Shown here in pieces: positions 1 to 6,581 of a DNA stretch of 13,860 bases. Source of the DNA: DATJJW01 sp035491935 (GTDB lineage Bacteria > Pseudomonadota > Alphaproteobacteria > ATCC43930 > CGMCC-115725). Where the stretch lies: positions 1 through 13,860 of the forward strand of contig DATJJW010000148.1 in the NCBI GenBank assembly GCA_035491935.1, in the 5' to 3' direction. The notes under the pieces were generated by a model that did not search any database, was not told the DNA's origin, and was given only the letters and a program-made list of their open reading frames with translations. Within the stretch, counting starts at the first letter, position 1. Each line of letters begins with the position of its first letter. The position numbers were made by a program, and so were the translations under genes.

Positions 1-658
1 TGTGGCTGTCGGTGCCGACCAGCGTGTCGGGGTAGGCCACGACCGTGCCGTCATCCTCGGTACCGGTCCAGACGACCTGCGACAGGTATTCCAGGTTCAC
101 CTGATGGCAGATGCCGGTACCCGGCGGCACCACGCGGAAATTGTCGAAGGCTTCCGAGCCCCAGCGCAGGAACGAGTAGCGCTCGCCATTGCGGGAGAAT
201 TCCAGCTTCACATTGTCGTCGAAGGCATGGTCGGTGCCATAGGAGTCGACGATGACCGAGTGGTCGATGACCAGATCGACCGGGGAGAGCGGGTTGATGT
301 CCTTCGGATTGCCGCCGAGATTGACCATCGCCTGGCGCATCGCCGCCAGATCGGCGACCGCCGGAACGCCGGTGAAGTCCTGCATCAGCACGCGGGCCGG
401 ACGGAACGCGATCTCGCGGGTCGAGGTCTTGTCCTTCAGCCACTGGCCGACCGCCTTGATGTCGTCGACCGAGACCGTGCGGCCATTCTCCAGGCGCACC
501 AGGTTCTCGAACAGCACCCGCATCGAGAAGGGCAGCTTGTTCAGGTCGGCGATGCCGACGGCCTTCGCGGCCTCCGGCAGGCTGTAATAGGTATAGGTCT
601 TGCCCGCGACGTCGAGGGTCTTGCGGGTCTTGAGCGTGTCGTTACCGGCGTATTTCAC
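1..658 (-). CDS. acnA: Aconitate hydratase A, N-terminal part (cut by window edge)
   Basis: Encodes the first 219 residues of a cytosolic [4Fe-4S] aconitase, which interconverts citrate and isocitrate in the TCA cycle. The reading frame is open from a GTG at 658 to the window edge. The GTG follows a perfect AGGAGG with a 7-base spacer, and the product begins MKYAGNDTLKTRKTLDVAGK, close to the usual AcnA N-terminus. Recognisable family segments are VLMQDFTGVPAVADLAAMR (about residues 90-108), DHS with VDSYGTDHAF (132-146), FDNFRVVPPGTGICHQVN (171-188) and LVGTDSH (213-219). The family is about 890-900 residues long, so roughly three quarters of the gene, including the cluster-binding cysteines and the swivel domain, lies outside the window. 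It is transcribed away from the GntR-type gene at 974. Identification is very secure; the GTG start is supported by the ribosome-binding site. Confidence 0.96.
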   Translation of the reverse strand, partial: MKYAGNDTLKTRKTLDVAGKTYTYYSLPEAAKAVGIADLNKLPFSMRVLFENLVRLENGRTVSVDDIKAVGQWLKDKTSTREIAFRPARVLMQDFTGVPAVADLAAMRQAMVNLGGNPKDINPLSPVDLVIDHSVIVDSYGTDHAFDDNVKLEFSRNGERYSFLRWGSEAFDNFRVVPPGTGICHQVNLEYLSQVVWTGTEDDGTVVAYPDTLVGTDSH

Positions 659-813
659 GGCGGAGCCTCCTGGGGATCGGCAAGGAAACGGTGGGAAACC
701 GCGCCACGTGCGCAACCGAAGAGGCCGGAATCGAAGAAGCGAATCCCGGGCGCCGGAAACGGGCGCGACGCATGAATCTTTCGTCGGGTGGATCGATAGC
801 GCATCTATTCGCG

Positions 814-844
814 CAGCAAAAGGGGCTATTCCGTACTTTTGCTG
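814..844. repeat. Perfect 9-bp inverted repeat, acnA-gntR intergenic
   Basis: CAGCAAAAG at 814-822 is matched exactly by its complement CTTTTGCTG at 836-844, with a 13-base spacer. It lies 156 bases upstream of the acnA start and 130 bases upstream of the gntR start. It could be a protein-binding dyad or a transcribed hairpin. No run of T follows on either strand, so it does not look like an intrinsic terminator. The function is not known. Confidence 0.5.
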
Positions 845-916
845 TGAAACATGCATATGTATCCGGCGTCCCGCGACTGCCGGTCCTCGGCGAGATCAAC
901 GAAACGCCCCGGTGAA

Positions 917-936
917 TTTGCATGCAGCAATGCAAA
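917..936. promoter_or_regulatory. Candidate operator: perfect 7-6-7 dyad before gntR
   Basis: TTTGCAT (917-923) and ATGCAAA (930-936) form a perfect dyad around GCAGCA, ending 37 bases before the gntR start. A dyad of this size close to the start of a GntR-type repressor gene is the usual place for an autoregulatory operator. The repeat itself is plain in the sequence; assigning it to this regulator is inference. Apart from this dyad and the one at 814-844, I see no gene in the 315-base gap 659-973. Confidence 0.45.
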
Positions 937-973
937 ATCTTGGCATGGCGCCGGCCCCCGGCCTCGGGGCAAC

Positions 974-1828
974 ATGCGCGCCATGGCCACTGCCACACCG
1001 ACCAAGCGTACCTATTCCCGCCAGAATCTCCACGGCAAAGTCGCTCACACGCTGAGCGAAAGCATCGTGCGCGGCGAACTGGCGCCGGGCAGCCTGCTGC
1101 CATCGGAGGCCGAGCTGTCGCGGCGTCTGGGCGTCAGCCGCACCGCGCTGCGCGAGGGCATCAAGCTGATGGCGGCCAAGGGGCTGCTGGAATCCCGGCG
1201 CAAGACCGGCACCAGGGTCCGGCCGCGTGACGAGTGGAACCTGCTCGACCCCGACGTGCTCGCCTGGCAGATGGCGGCCACCTCGGTGGATTTCGCCGGC
1301 CATCTCTTCGAGCTGCGCCTGATGGTCGAGCCGGCGGCGGCGGCCCTGGCGGCGCAACGCCACGGCGCGGCCGACATCGCGGCCTTGACCCAAATCGTCG
1401 AGGGGCTGGCGATCTCCCGCGGCATTCCGGCCTGGATCGATCTCGACATCCGCTTCCACCGCACGCTGTTCGGTGCCGCGCGCAACGACTGCATCGGCGC
1501 GATGGCAACGCTGGCGGAAGCGAGCCTGCCGCTGCTCGGCCGCATCCGCGCCCTGCCGCCGCGGGCACGCGTGGACGCGCTGGCACAGCGCCGCGCCATC
1601 CTGGCCGCGGTCGTCGCCCGCGACGGCGCCCGCGCGGAGGCGGTGATGCGCGAGGCCATCACCTGGAGCCGCGACACGCTGCTCGGCCAGCTCGCCCATG
1701 ACGCCTCGGAGGGCGGCACGCCCGCCAATCCGGTCCTCTCCGATACGGACTCCGGTATTGCGGGCGACGACGCGCATCCCGCCCGACGCAGCTTCAACGA
1801 TATGGTCGTCGTGCCGTTTCGCCGCTGA
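974..1828 (+). CDS. FadR/FCD-family GntR transcriptional regulator (DgoR-like)
   Basis: A 284-residue DNA-binding regulator. A GntR winged helix-turn-helix spans about residues 17-85, with PSEAELSRRLGVSRTALREG (43-62) as the recognition region. The linker NLLDPDVLAWQ (89-99) is typical of sugar-acid regulators such as DgoR. An FCD effector domain follows (about 108-238). That domain normally holds a metal through Asp, His, His, His. Asp158 and His162 are present (DIRFH), but the usual His in the later helix is Arg206 (QRRAIL) and the last one is Ala228 (MREAI). The 45-residue tail after the FCD domain is longer than usual. The frame is open further upstream to 851, but that stretch is low in family similarity. 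I chose ATG 974, which has GGGG seven bases before it; ATG 983 is the alternative. The effector and targets are unknown. No carbohydrate gene is adjacent. Confidence 0.88.
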   Translation: MRAMATATPTKRTYSRQNLHGKVAHTLSESIVRGELAPGSLLPSEAELSRRLGVSRTALREGIKLMAAKGLLESRRKTGTRVRPRDEWNLLDPDVLAWQMAATSVDFAGHLFELRLMVEPAAAALAAQRHGAADIAALTQIVEGLAISRGIPAWIDLDIRFHRTLFGAARNDCIGAMATLAEASLPLLGRIRALPPRARVDALAQRRAILAAVVARDGARAEAVMREAITWSRDTLLGQLAHDASEGGTPANPVLSDTDSGIAGDDAHPARRSFNDMVVVPFRR

Positions 1829-1884
1829 GCGAGCCTCCCCTTGAACGAGGGACGTCGACGGAAGGGTTGATCTCACGCGTCTTT

Positions 1885-1902
1885 GCGAGGAGCATCCCTC
1901 GC
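1885..1902 (+). promoter_or_regulatory. Hairpin overlapping the nat ribosome-binding site
   Basis: GCGAGG (1885-1890) and CCTCGC (1897-1902) form a perfect 6-bp stem around AGCATC. The only good Shine-Dalgarno match for the N-acetyltransferase gene, GAGGAG at 1887-1892, lies partly in the stem, and the start codon follows directly at 1904. If it folds in mRNA it would limit initiation. The flanking text CTTTGCGAGGAGC also resembles the start of a dispersed intergenic repeat common in Bradyrhizobium-type genomes, so it may be a repeat remnant. Confidence 0.35.
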
Positions 1903-1903
1903 C

Positions 1904-2674
1904 ATGACCATCGACCTCGACGCCTATTTCACCCGCATCGGCTATGCCGGCCCGCGCGACCCCAATCTCAAGGTGCTGCGCGCCATCCACGCGCATCACC
2001 CGATGGCGATCCCCTTCGAGAATCTCGACCCGCTGAACGGCCGGCCGATCAAGCTCGACCACGCCTCACTGGAGGCGAAGCTGGTGCAGAGCAACCGTGG
2101 CGGCTACTGCTTCGAGCAGAATACGCTGCTGAAGGCGGTGCTGGATCAACTCGGCTTCAAGACCACGATCCTCACCGGCCGCGTGCTGTGGATGCTGCCG
2201 CCAGAGGCCCCCATGCCGACGCGCATCCATATGATCCTACGCGTCGACCTGCCCGAAGGCGCCTGGATCGCCGATGTCGGCTTCGGCGGCCATCTCTCGA
2301 CCGCACCGGTGAAGCTGGAGTTGGAAACCGTCCAGGAAACGCCGGCCGGCACGCTGCGCCTGGCCCCGCATGAGTCCGGCGCACTCACCCTGCAGCTCCG
2401 GCATGACAAGACCGGCGAATGGCTGAACGTCTACCGCTTCACCCTCGACGAGGTCCTGCCCATCGACATCGAACTCGCCAACTGGTTCACCTCGACCCAC
2501 CCGACTTCGCGATTCGTCAAGGAAGCAGTGATCCAGAAGCTGACGCCGGACTGCCGGATCAGCCTGGTGGGGAGCAAGCTGACCCGGCGGTGGGCGGATG
2601 GACGGGTGGAGGAGGAGATCCTCAGCGACGAAGCCCGATCTTCCGTGATCGCAGGAAACTTCACCCTCCGATAA
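1904..2674 (+). CDS. nat: Arylamine N-acetyltransferase
   Basis: A cytosolic enzyme of 256 residues that transfers an acetyl group from acetyl-CoA to arylamines, hydrazines or related acceptors through a cysteine thioester. The catalytic triad is visible in the expected spacing: Cys69 in RGGYCFEQN, His109 in TRIHMILRV and Asp124 in IADVGFG. The N-terminal IPFENLDPLNGRPI (about 36-49) is also a family hallmark. Length is normal for the bacterial family (about 250-280). The start at 1904 gives the standard N-terminus MTIDLDAYFTRIGY; a longer in-frame start at 1883 adds seven unlikely residues. GAGGAG lies 11 bases upstream, partly in a hairpin. It follows the GntR-type gene by 75 bases on the same strand, so co-transcription is possible. 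It converges on the transporter gene, with only 15 bases between stop codons. The physiological substrate cannot be told from sequence. Confidence 0.95.
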   Translation: MTIDLDAYFTRIGYAGPRDPNLKVLRAIHAHHPMAIPFENLDPLNGRPIKLDHASLEAKLVQSNRGGYCFEQNTLLKAVLDQLGFKTTILTGRVLWMLPPEAPMPTRIHMILRVDLPEGAWIADVGFGGHLSTAPVKLELETVQETPAGTLRLAPHESGALTLQLRHDKTGEWLNVYRFTLDEVLPIDIELANWFTSTHPTSRFVKEAVIQKLTPDCRISLVGSKLTRRWADGRVEEEILSDEARSSVIAGNFTLR

Positions 2675-2689
2675 GGCACATTTGCAGCT

Positions 2690-3700
2690 TTAGCTCGGGC
2701 TCCCGAGCGCCGCCGCGGCCTCTTCGCCGGGGCGCGCTTCGGCGGCATAACGCCTGGCAAGCGCCGCGCAAACCATGAGCTGCACCTGATGGAACAGCAT
2801 CAGCGGCAGGATCAGGAGGCCCACCGATTGGCCGGCGAGCAGCACGCTCGCCATGGGCAGGCCGCTGGCCAGGCTCTTCTTCGAACCGCAGAAGACGATG
2901 GCAATCCGATCCTGGCGGTCGAAGCCCAGGGCTTGGCTGCCGAGGCTCGTCGCCGCCAGGACCAATGCCAGCAGGACCAGGTTGACGGCCAGCACCAGCG
3001 CCAATTGGGCGATGTCGACCTGGTGCCAGATGCCATGCGTCACGCCTTCGCTGAAAGCGGTGTAGACGACGAGCAGGATCGAGCCGCGGTCGACCAGGCC
3101 GATGAGCCGCTTATGCTTCGTGATCCAATGGCCGATCAGCGGCCGTATCGCCTGTCCGGCGGCGAACGGGACGAGAAGCTGCAGGACGATGCTGAGCACG
3201 GCATGGCCCGAAAATCCGCCATGGCTGCTCAGCAGCAGCCCCGCCAGAATCGGCGTGATGATGATGCCGAACAGATTCGACGCCGTCGCCGAGCACAGGG
3301 CCGCCGAGACATTGCCGCCCGCGATCGAGGTGAAGGCGATCGAGGATTGGACGGTCGACGGCAGGATGCACAGCAGGATGACGCCGGCCCATAGCGATGG
3401 CGTCAGCAGATGCGGCAGCGCGGCGCGGGCCGCCAGGCCGAGGATCGGGAAGAGCGCGAAGGTCGAGACGAAGACGACCAGATGCAGGCGCCAATGCCGG
3501 GCGCCGCTCAACGCCTCCTTGGTCGAGAGCTTCGCGCCATGCAGGAAGAACAGCAACGCAATGGCGGCATCGGTGACGTCATTCGCAACTGGGGCGGCGG
3601 CACCACGGGCCGGCAACAGCGTCGCAAGGCCGACCATGGCAAGGATCGCCATGATGTAGGGGTCCAGCATCGGCAACCGGCGAAGCAAGGGGCGGAACAT
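2690..3700 (-). CDS. Bile acid:sodium symporter-like (SBF/YfeH) membrane transporter
   Basis: A 336-residue polytopic inner-membrane protein of the SBF-like (YfeH, PF13593-type) family. Hydrophobic segments run through almost the whole length, starting MFRPLLRRLPMLDPYIMAIL. The family core FFLHGAKLS (near residue 55), CILPSTVQSSIAFTSIAGGN (about 110-130) and FCGSKKSLASGLPMASVL (about 268-285) are all present. The PSTVQSS stretch corresponds to the unwound helix crossing of the fold. The start ATG at 3700 is preceded by AAAGGAG with a 7-base spacer, a strong site. The frame continues upstream to 3964 but would overlap the divergent LysR gene there. Family members are thought to move organic anions with sodium or protons; the substrate here is unknown. 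It is divergent from a LysR gene, a usual arrangement for a regulated transporter. Confidence 0.92.
   Translation of the reverse strand: MFRPLLRRLPMLDPYIMAILAMVGLATLLPARGAAAPVANDVTDAAIALLFFLHGAKLSTKEALSGARHWRLHLVVFVSTFALFPILGLAARAALPHLLTPSLWAGVILLCILPSTVQSSIAFTSIAGGNVSAALCSATASNLFGIIITPILAGLLLSSHGGFSGHAVLSIVLQLLVPFAAGQAIRPLIGHWITKHKRLIGLVDRGSILLVVYTAFSEGVTHGIWHQVDIAQLALVLAVNLVLLALVLAATSLGSQALGFDRQDRIAIVFCGSKKSLASGLPMASVLLAGQSVGLLILPLMLFHQVQLMVCAALARRYAAEARPGEEAAAALGSPS
2693..2708. terminator. Possible hairpin at the convergent nat/SBF ends
   Basis: A 16-base perfect palindrome GCTCGGGCTCCCGAGC sits 19 bases after the nat stop codon and directly inside the last codons of the convergent transporter gene. 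It could fold as a GC-rich hairpin in transcripts from either side. Neither strand has a following U-run, so it does not meet the usual pattern of an intrinsic terminator. It is listed because no better terminator exists between these convergent genes. Confidence 0.25.
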
Positions 3701-3743
3701 GATGGAACTCCTTTCGGTCCAAACATGCGACGCCTCCGGGTAA

Positions 3744-3791
3744 TTGAGAACCACGCTAGCCATTGTTATTGTCATGATGAATTGAAATAAC
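3744..3791 (+). promoter_or_regulatory. lysR promoter-like element with overlapping dyad
   Basis: TTGAGA (3744-3749) is followed after 17 bases by TATTGT (3767-3772), a fair sigma-70-like pair reading toward the LysR gene. A dyad GTTATT (3765-3770) / AATAAC (3786-3791) with a 15-base spacer covers the -10 element and the likely transcription start. The region is visibly more AT-rich than its surroundings. LysR regulators normally bind dyads in such divergent gaps and repress their own gene while controlling the neighbour. The repeat is seen directly; binding is inference. Confidence 0.4.
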
Positions 3792-3802
3792 CGGGAATGA
3801 GC

Positions 3803-4654
3803 ATGCTCGATCCGATCCAACTCGAATCCTTTCTCGTCGTGACCGAGACGCGGAATTTCTCCGAGGCGGCCCGGCGCCTGGGGCTGACCCAGTCCACGGT
3901 CAGCCAGCATGTCCGCAAGCTGGAGGAGAACGCCGGCCGCCGCCTGTTCGTGCGCGACACCCATTCCGTCACGATGACGCCGGATGGCGAGGCAATGCGC
4001 GGCTTCGCCCGGTCGATCCTGGAAGCCAATGCCCGCGCCCGCGCCTATTTCGCCGGCTCCGAATTACGCGGGCGCATCCGTTTCGGCGCGGCGGAGGATT
4101 TCGTCTATTCCGGCCTGCCCGACCTGTTGCGCGACTTCATGCGCCGTCATGCGTTGGTCGATCTGGAACTGACGGTGGCCCTGAGCGCAGTGCTCTACGC
4201 GCAACTCGATGCGGGCGAGCTGGATCTGGTGCTGGCCAAGCGGCGGGCCGGCGACGCGCATGGCCAACTCGTCTGGCGCGACCGCCTGGTCTGGGCCGGA
4301 GCCCCCGATACGCAGCTGGACCTGACCGGGCGTCTGCCGCTCGTGCTTTACACGCCGCCCAGCGTCACGCGCAGCCTGGCCCTGGAAGCCGTGGAGCGCG
4401 ACCGGCGCGATTGGCGCATAACATGTTCGAGCGGCAGCCTCAGCGGGCTGCGCGCCGCCGTGCTTGCCGGCCTCGGGATCACCCTGCACGCCAAGGGCCT
4501 GCTGCCGCAGGGGCTCGTCGAATTGCCAAATACCGGCCTGCCCGTTGCAGGAGACGTCGAATTCATCGTCCAGACGGCGCGGCATGCCGCCCGGGGCCCT
4601 GCCGCCGAACTGGCCCAGGTCATCCGGCACTATGGCAACAGGCTGCAGCGCTGA
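3803..4654 (+). CDS. LysR-family transcriptional regulator
   Basis: A 283-residue LTTR. The N-terminal winged helix-turn-helix spans about residues 1-62, with FSEAARRLGLTQSTVSQHVR as the classical motif. A linker helix (65-85) and a type 2 periplasmic-binding-like effector domain follow: GRIRFGAAEDF starts the fold, and LAGLGITLHAKGLL marks the second subdomain. Two in-frame ATGs are available, 3797 and 3803. GGGA at 3793-3796 touches the first but stands six bases from the second, so 3803 is preferred; the difference is two residues. It is divergent from the SBF-like transporter with a 102-base gap holding a dyad, so it probably regulates that transporter and itself. The effector is unknown. 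Confidence 0.93.
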   Translation: MLDPIQLESFLVVTETRNFSEAARRLGLTQSTVSQHVRKLEENAGRRLFVRDTHSVTMTPDGEAMRGFARSILEANARARAYFAGSELRGRIRFGAAEDFVYSGLPDLLRDFMRRHALVDLELTVALSAVLYAQLDAGELDLVLAKRRAGDAHGQLVWRDRLVWAGAPDTQLDLTGRLPLVLYTPPSVTRSLALEAVERDRRDWRITCSSGSLSGLRAAVLAGLGITLHAKGLLPQGLVELPNTGLPVAGDVEFIVQTARHAARGPAAELAQVIRHYGNRLQR

Positions 4655-4734
4655 ACGATCCGTTCCCCAGGAATCCGCATAGCTGACCCGTCATGCTCCC
4701 ACGTTACCGTGTCTAGGCGATAGATAGGCACCCC

Positions 4735-4762
4735 ACATATAATAAGCGTGCTTCTAATATGT
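4735..4762. promoter_or_regulatory. marR operator: 28-bp palindrome containing TATAAT
   Basis: ACATATAATAAGC (4735-4747) and GCTTCTAATATGT (4750-4762) are inverted arms matching at 11 of 13 positions around a 2-base centre. The left arm contains a perfect TATAAT (4738-4743). The palindrome ends 16 bases before the marR start at 4779. No strong -35 hexamer is seen at the right spacing. MarR dimers bind palindromes of this kind over their own promoters, so this is very likely the autoregulatory operator of the marR-emrAB operon. Three copies of TAGGC (4714, 4725, 4762) surround it. Confidence 0.65.
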
Positions 4763-4778
4763 AGGCTTGCTTTCTACC

Positions 4779-5309
4779 ATGGATGACGGCGCTGGCCAGG
4801 ACTTGAAGCCGACGCCGCTCAGGACGCCAGGCTTGGCGTTGAGCGACGCATCGCGGCTGGTCCGGAAATACTTCGAGCAACGCGCGCGGTCGACGCAGCT
4901 TGGCCTTACTCGGCCGCAGGCGACACTGCTGGCCAATCTGGCGCGGGCCGAGGGTATCAACCAGGCGACCTTGGCGGCGCTGATGGAGATCGAGCCGATC
5001 ACGCTCGCGCGCATGATCGACCGACTGGAGGCATCCGGCCTGGTCGAACGGCGGCGCGACCCTGCCGATCGGCGTGCCTGGATCCTGTTCCTGACGCCGA
5101 AGGCCCATCCGTTGATCGAGCGCATCCGCGAACTCGCCGACCAGGTCTGGGACACCGCCATGGCCGGTTTGAGCCCCGTCCAGTGCGAGGCGTTCCGCGC
5201 GGCGCTCGTGACCATCAAGGCGAATCTGGCCGCCGAGATCGGCTGCGTACCGGTCTCGGCGCCCGAGGACGGTGCGGAAGAAGAAACTATGCGAGGAGCC
5301 GCGTCATGA
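4779..5309 (+). CDS. MarR-family transcriptional regulator of the efflux operon
   Basis: A 176-residue MarR repressor. The winged helix-turn-helix spans about residues 42-108: INQATLAALMEIEPITLARM (60-79) is the helix-turn-helix and DPADRRAWILFLT (94-106) the wing with the conserved DxRD-type signature. The C-terminal helices form the dimer interface. The tail after about residue 155 is acidic. I chose ATG 4779; a TTG at 4767 in the same frame would lie closer to the operator and adds only four residues. No good Shine-Dalgarno precedes either start, so a short leader is possible given TATAAT at 4738. The stop overlaps the emrA start as ATGA, showing translational coupling and a common operon. 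By analogy with EmrR/MprA it represses the efflux genes and is released by small hydrophobic ligands. Confidence 0.92.
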   Translation: MDDGAGQDLKPTPLRTPGLALSDASRLVRKYFEQRARSTQLGLTRPQATLLANLARAEGINQATLAALMEIEPITLARMIDRLEASGLVERRRDPADRRAWILFLTPKAHPLIERIRELADQVWDTAMAGLSPVQCEAFRAALVTIKANLAAEIGCVPVSAPEDGAEEETMRGAAS

Positions 5310-6457
5310 GCGAGAGCGCCACGGCCGACGGCCGGTTAGGCTCGACGGATCGCCGCTCGAAACAGGATGCGCAGGAAGCCGCCGAGGCGCGTTCGCGCCG
5401 GCGTCGCCTGTTCCTGATGGTGGTGATACCGGCTGTCGCCGCGATCGCGGGCTTCGCCTGGTACATCACCGGCGGCCGCTGGGTTTCCACCGACGATGCC
5501 TATGTCCAGGCCAATAAATATTCGGTCTCGACCGATGTCTCGGGCACTGTCGCCACCGTCAATGTCCACGACAATGAGGCGGTGAAGGCCGGCCAGCTGC
5601 TGTTCACGCTGGAATCCCGTACCTTCCACATCAACCTGATGCGCGATCAGGCCGAACTCGGCACTGCGCGCAACAATGTCGAGGCGATGAAGGCGGAATA
5701 CCGGCGGGAAGCCGAGCAGATCCGCCTGGACCAGGTCGCGGTCGAATTCGCCCAGCGCGACTGGGACCGCAAATCGGCGCTGTTCAAGAGCCATGTCGTC
5801 GCACAGGACCAGCTCGACCAGTCGAAGCAGAATCTGGACGCCGCCAGCCGGAAGATCGCGGTCGACCAGCAGCAGCTGGCCCAGGTCGCGGCCAATCTGG
5901 GCGGCAACCCGAATATCCCGACCGACGAGCACCCGACGGTGAAGGCGGCGCTGGCCAAGATCGCCCAGGACCAGCGTGATCTCGACCATTGCATCGTGCG
6001 CGCGGCATCGGACGGCATCGTCGCCAATGTGCCGAGCCTGCGGCCCGGCATGTACCTGCCGGCGGCCACGCCCGCCTTCAGCCTGGTCGAGACCAATGAT
6101 ATGTGGATCCAGGCCGACCCCAAGGAATCGCAGCTTACTTACGTGCATCCCGGCCAGAAGGTGGAGATCAGCGTCGACACCTATCCGGACGTCACCTGGA
6201 GCGGCGAGGTCGCGAGCCTGAGCCCGGCCGGCGGCTCGGACTTCTCCGTTCTGCCGGCGCAGAACACCTCGGGCAACTGGGTCAAGGTCGTGCAACGCAT
6301 CCCGATCCGCATCCATATCGATCCGGACACACATAAGCCGATCCTGCGTTCGGGCATGAGCGCGGTCATCGACATCGATACCGGCCACAGTCGCATGCCG
6401 GCCTGGCTGGCGCATCTGTTCGGCCAGGCGCCCACGAAGCAGGCTTCCAACTCCTAG
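5306..6457 (+). CDS. emrA: HlyD/EmrA-family membrane fusion protein
   Basis: A 383-residue periplasmic adaptor of a multidrug efflux pump. A charged cytoplasmic N-terminus precedes one membrane anchor (about residues 35-54). STDDAYVQA (61-69) and DVSGTVATVNVHDNEAVKAG follow, the family signature of the lipoyl/barrel-sandwich domain. A long alpha-helical hairpin with coiled-coil character covers about 110-220 and is rich in Gln, Glu and Lys. The returning lipoyl half and beta-barrel follow: GIVANVPSLRPGMYL, then MWIQADPKESQL and GQKVEISVDTYP. The start ATG overlaps the marR stop and has GAGGAG seven bases upstream. It links the inner-membrane transporter to an outer-membrane channel; no TolC-type gene is in the window, so the channel must be encoded elsewhere. 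Length and motifs are normal for EmrA. Confidence 0.94.
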   Translation: MSESATADGRLGSTDRRSKQDAQEAAEARSRRRRLFLMVVIPAVAAIAGFAWYITGGRWVSTDDAYVQANKYSVSTDVSGTVATVNVHDNEAVKAGQLLFTLESRTFHINLMRDQAELGTARNNVEAMKAEYRREAEQIRLDQVAVEFAQRDWDRKSALFKSHVVAQDQLDQSKQNLDAASRKIAVDQQQLAQVAANLGGNPNIPTDEHPTVKAALAKIAQDQRDLDHCIVRAASDGIVANVPSLRPGMYLPAATPAFSLVETNDMWIQADPKESQLTYVHPGQKVEISVDTYPDVTWSGEVASLSPAGGSDFSVLPAQNTSGNWVKVVQRIPIRIHIDPDTHKPILRSGMSAVIDIDTGHSRMPAWLAHLFGQAPTKQASNS

Positions 6458-6481
6458 AGAATTGAGCCTTCGACATGGATC

Positions 6482-6567
6482 ATCTTTCCCCCTTCGTCAT
6501 GGCCGGGCTTGACCCGGCCATCTTCGTGGATCACTGGGTCAAGCCCGGTGATGACGGAAAAGATGGT
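6482..6567. repeat. Inverted pair of dispersed-repeat copies between emrA and emrB
   Basis: Two related hairpins face each other. Hairpin 1 is ATGGCCGGG / CCCGGCCAT around CTTGA (6499-6521). Hairpin 2 is ATCACTGGG / CCCGGTGAT around TCAAG (6530-6552), with one G-T pair. The two units are themselves inverted copies, sharing CGTCAT and CCGGGCTTGACCC, and the outer ends pair through CGTCAT (6495-6500) with ATGACG (6551-6556) and ATCTTT with AAAGAT. The core is the kind of short palindromic repeat scattered through intergenic regions of many alphaproteobacteria. It fills most of the 124-base gap inside the operon and, if transcribed, would fold strongly between the two genes. Confidence 0.7.
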
Positions 6568-6581
6568 TCGACCCTGAATCC

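Noticed and set aside
2..775. A long plus-strand frame over the acnA region
   Set aside because: It is antisense to unmistakable aconitase coding sequence and runs through the acnA ribosome-binding site.
5336..6415. A 359-codon minus-strand frame opposite emrA
   Set aside because: Antisense shadow in a GC-rich gene. It is rich in Arg, Asp, Gly and His without motifs, while the plus strand encodes a complete EmrA.
6482..6567. Intrinsic terminator between emrA and emrB
   Set aside because: The hairpins have no following T-run, both genes belong to one pump, and the inverted-copy structure fits a dispersed repeat better.
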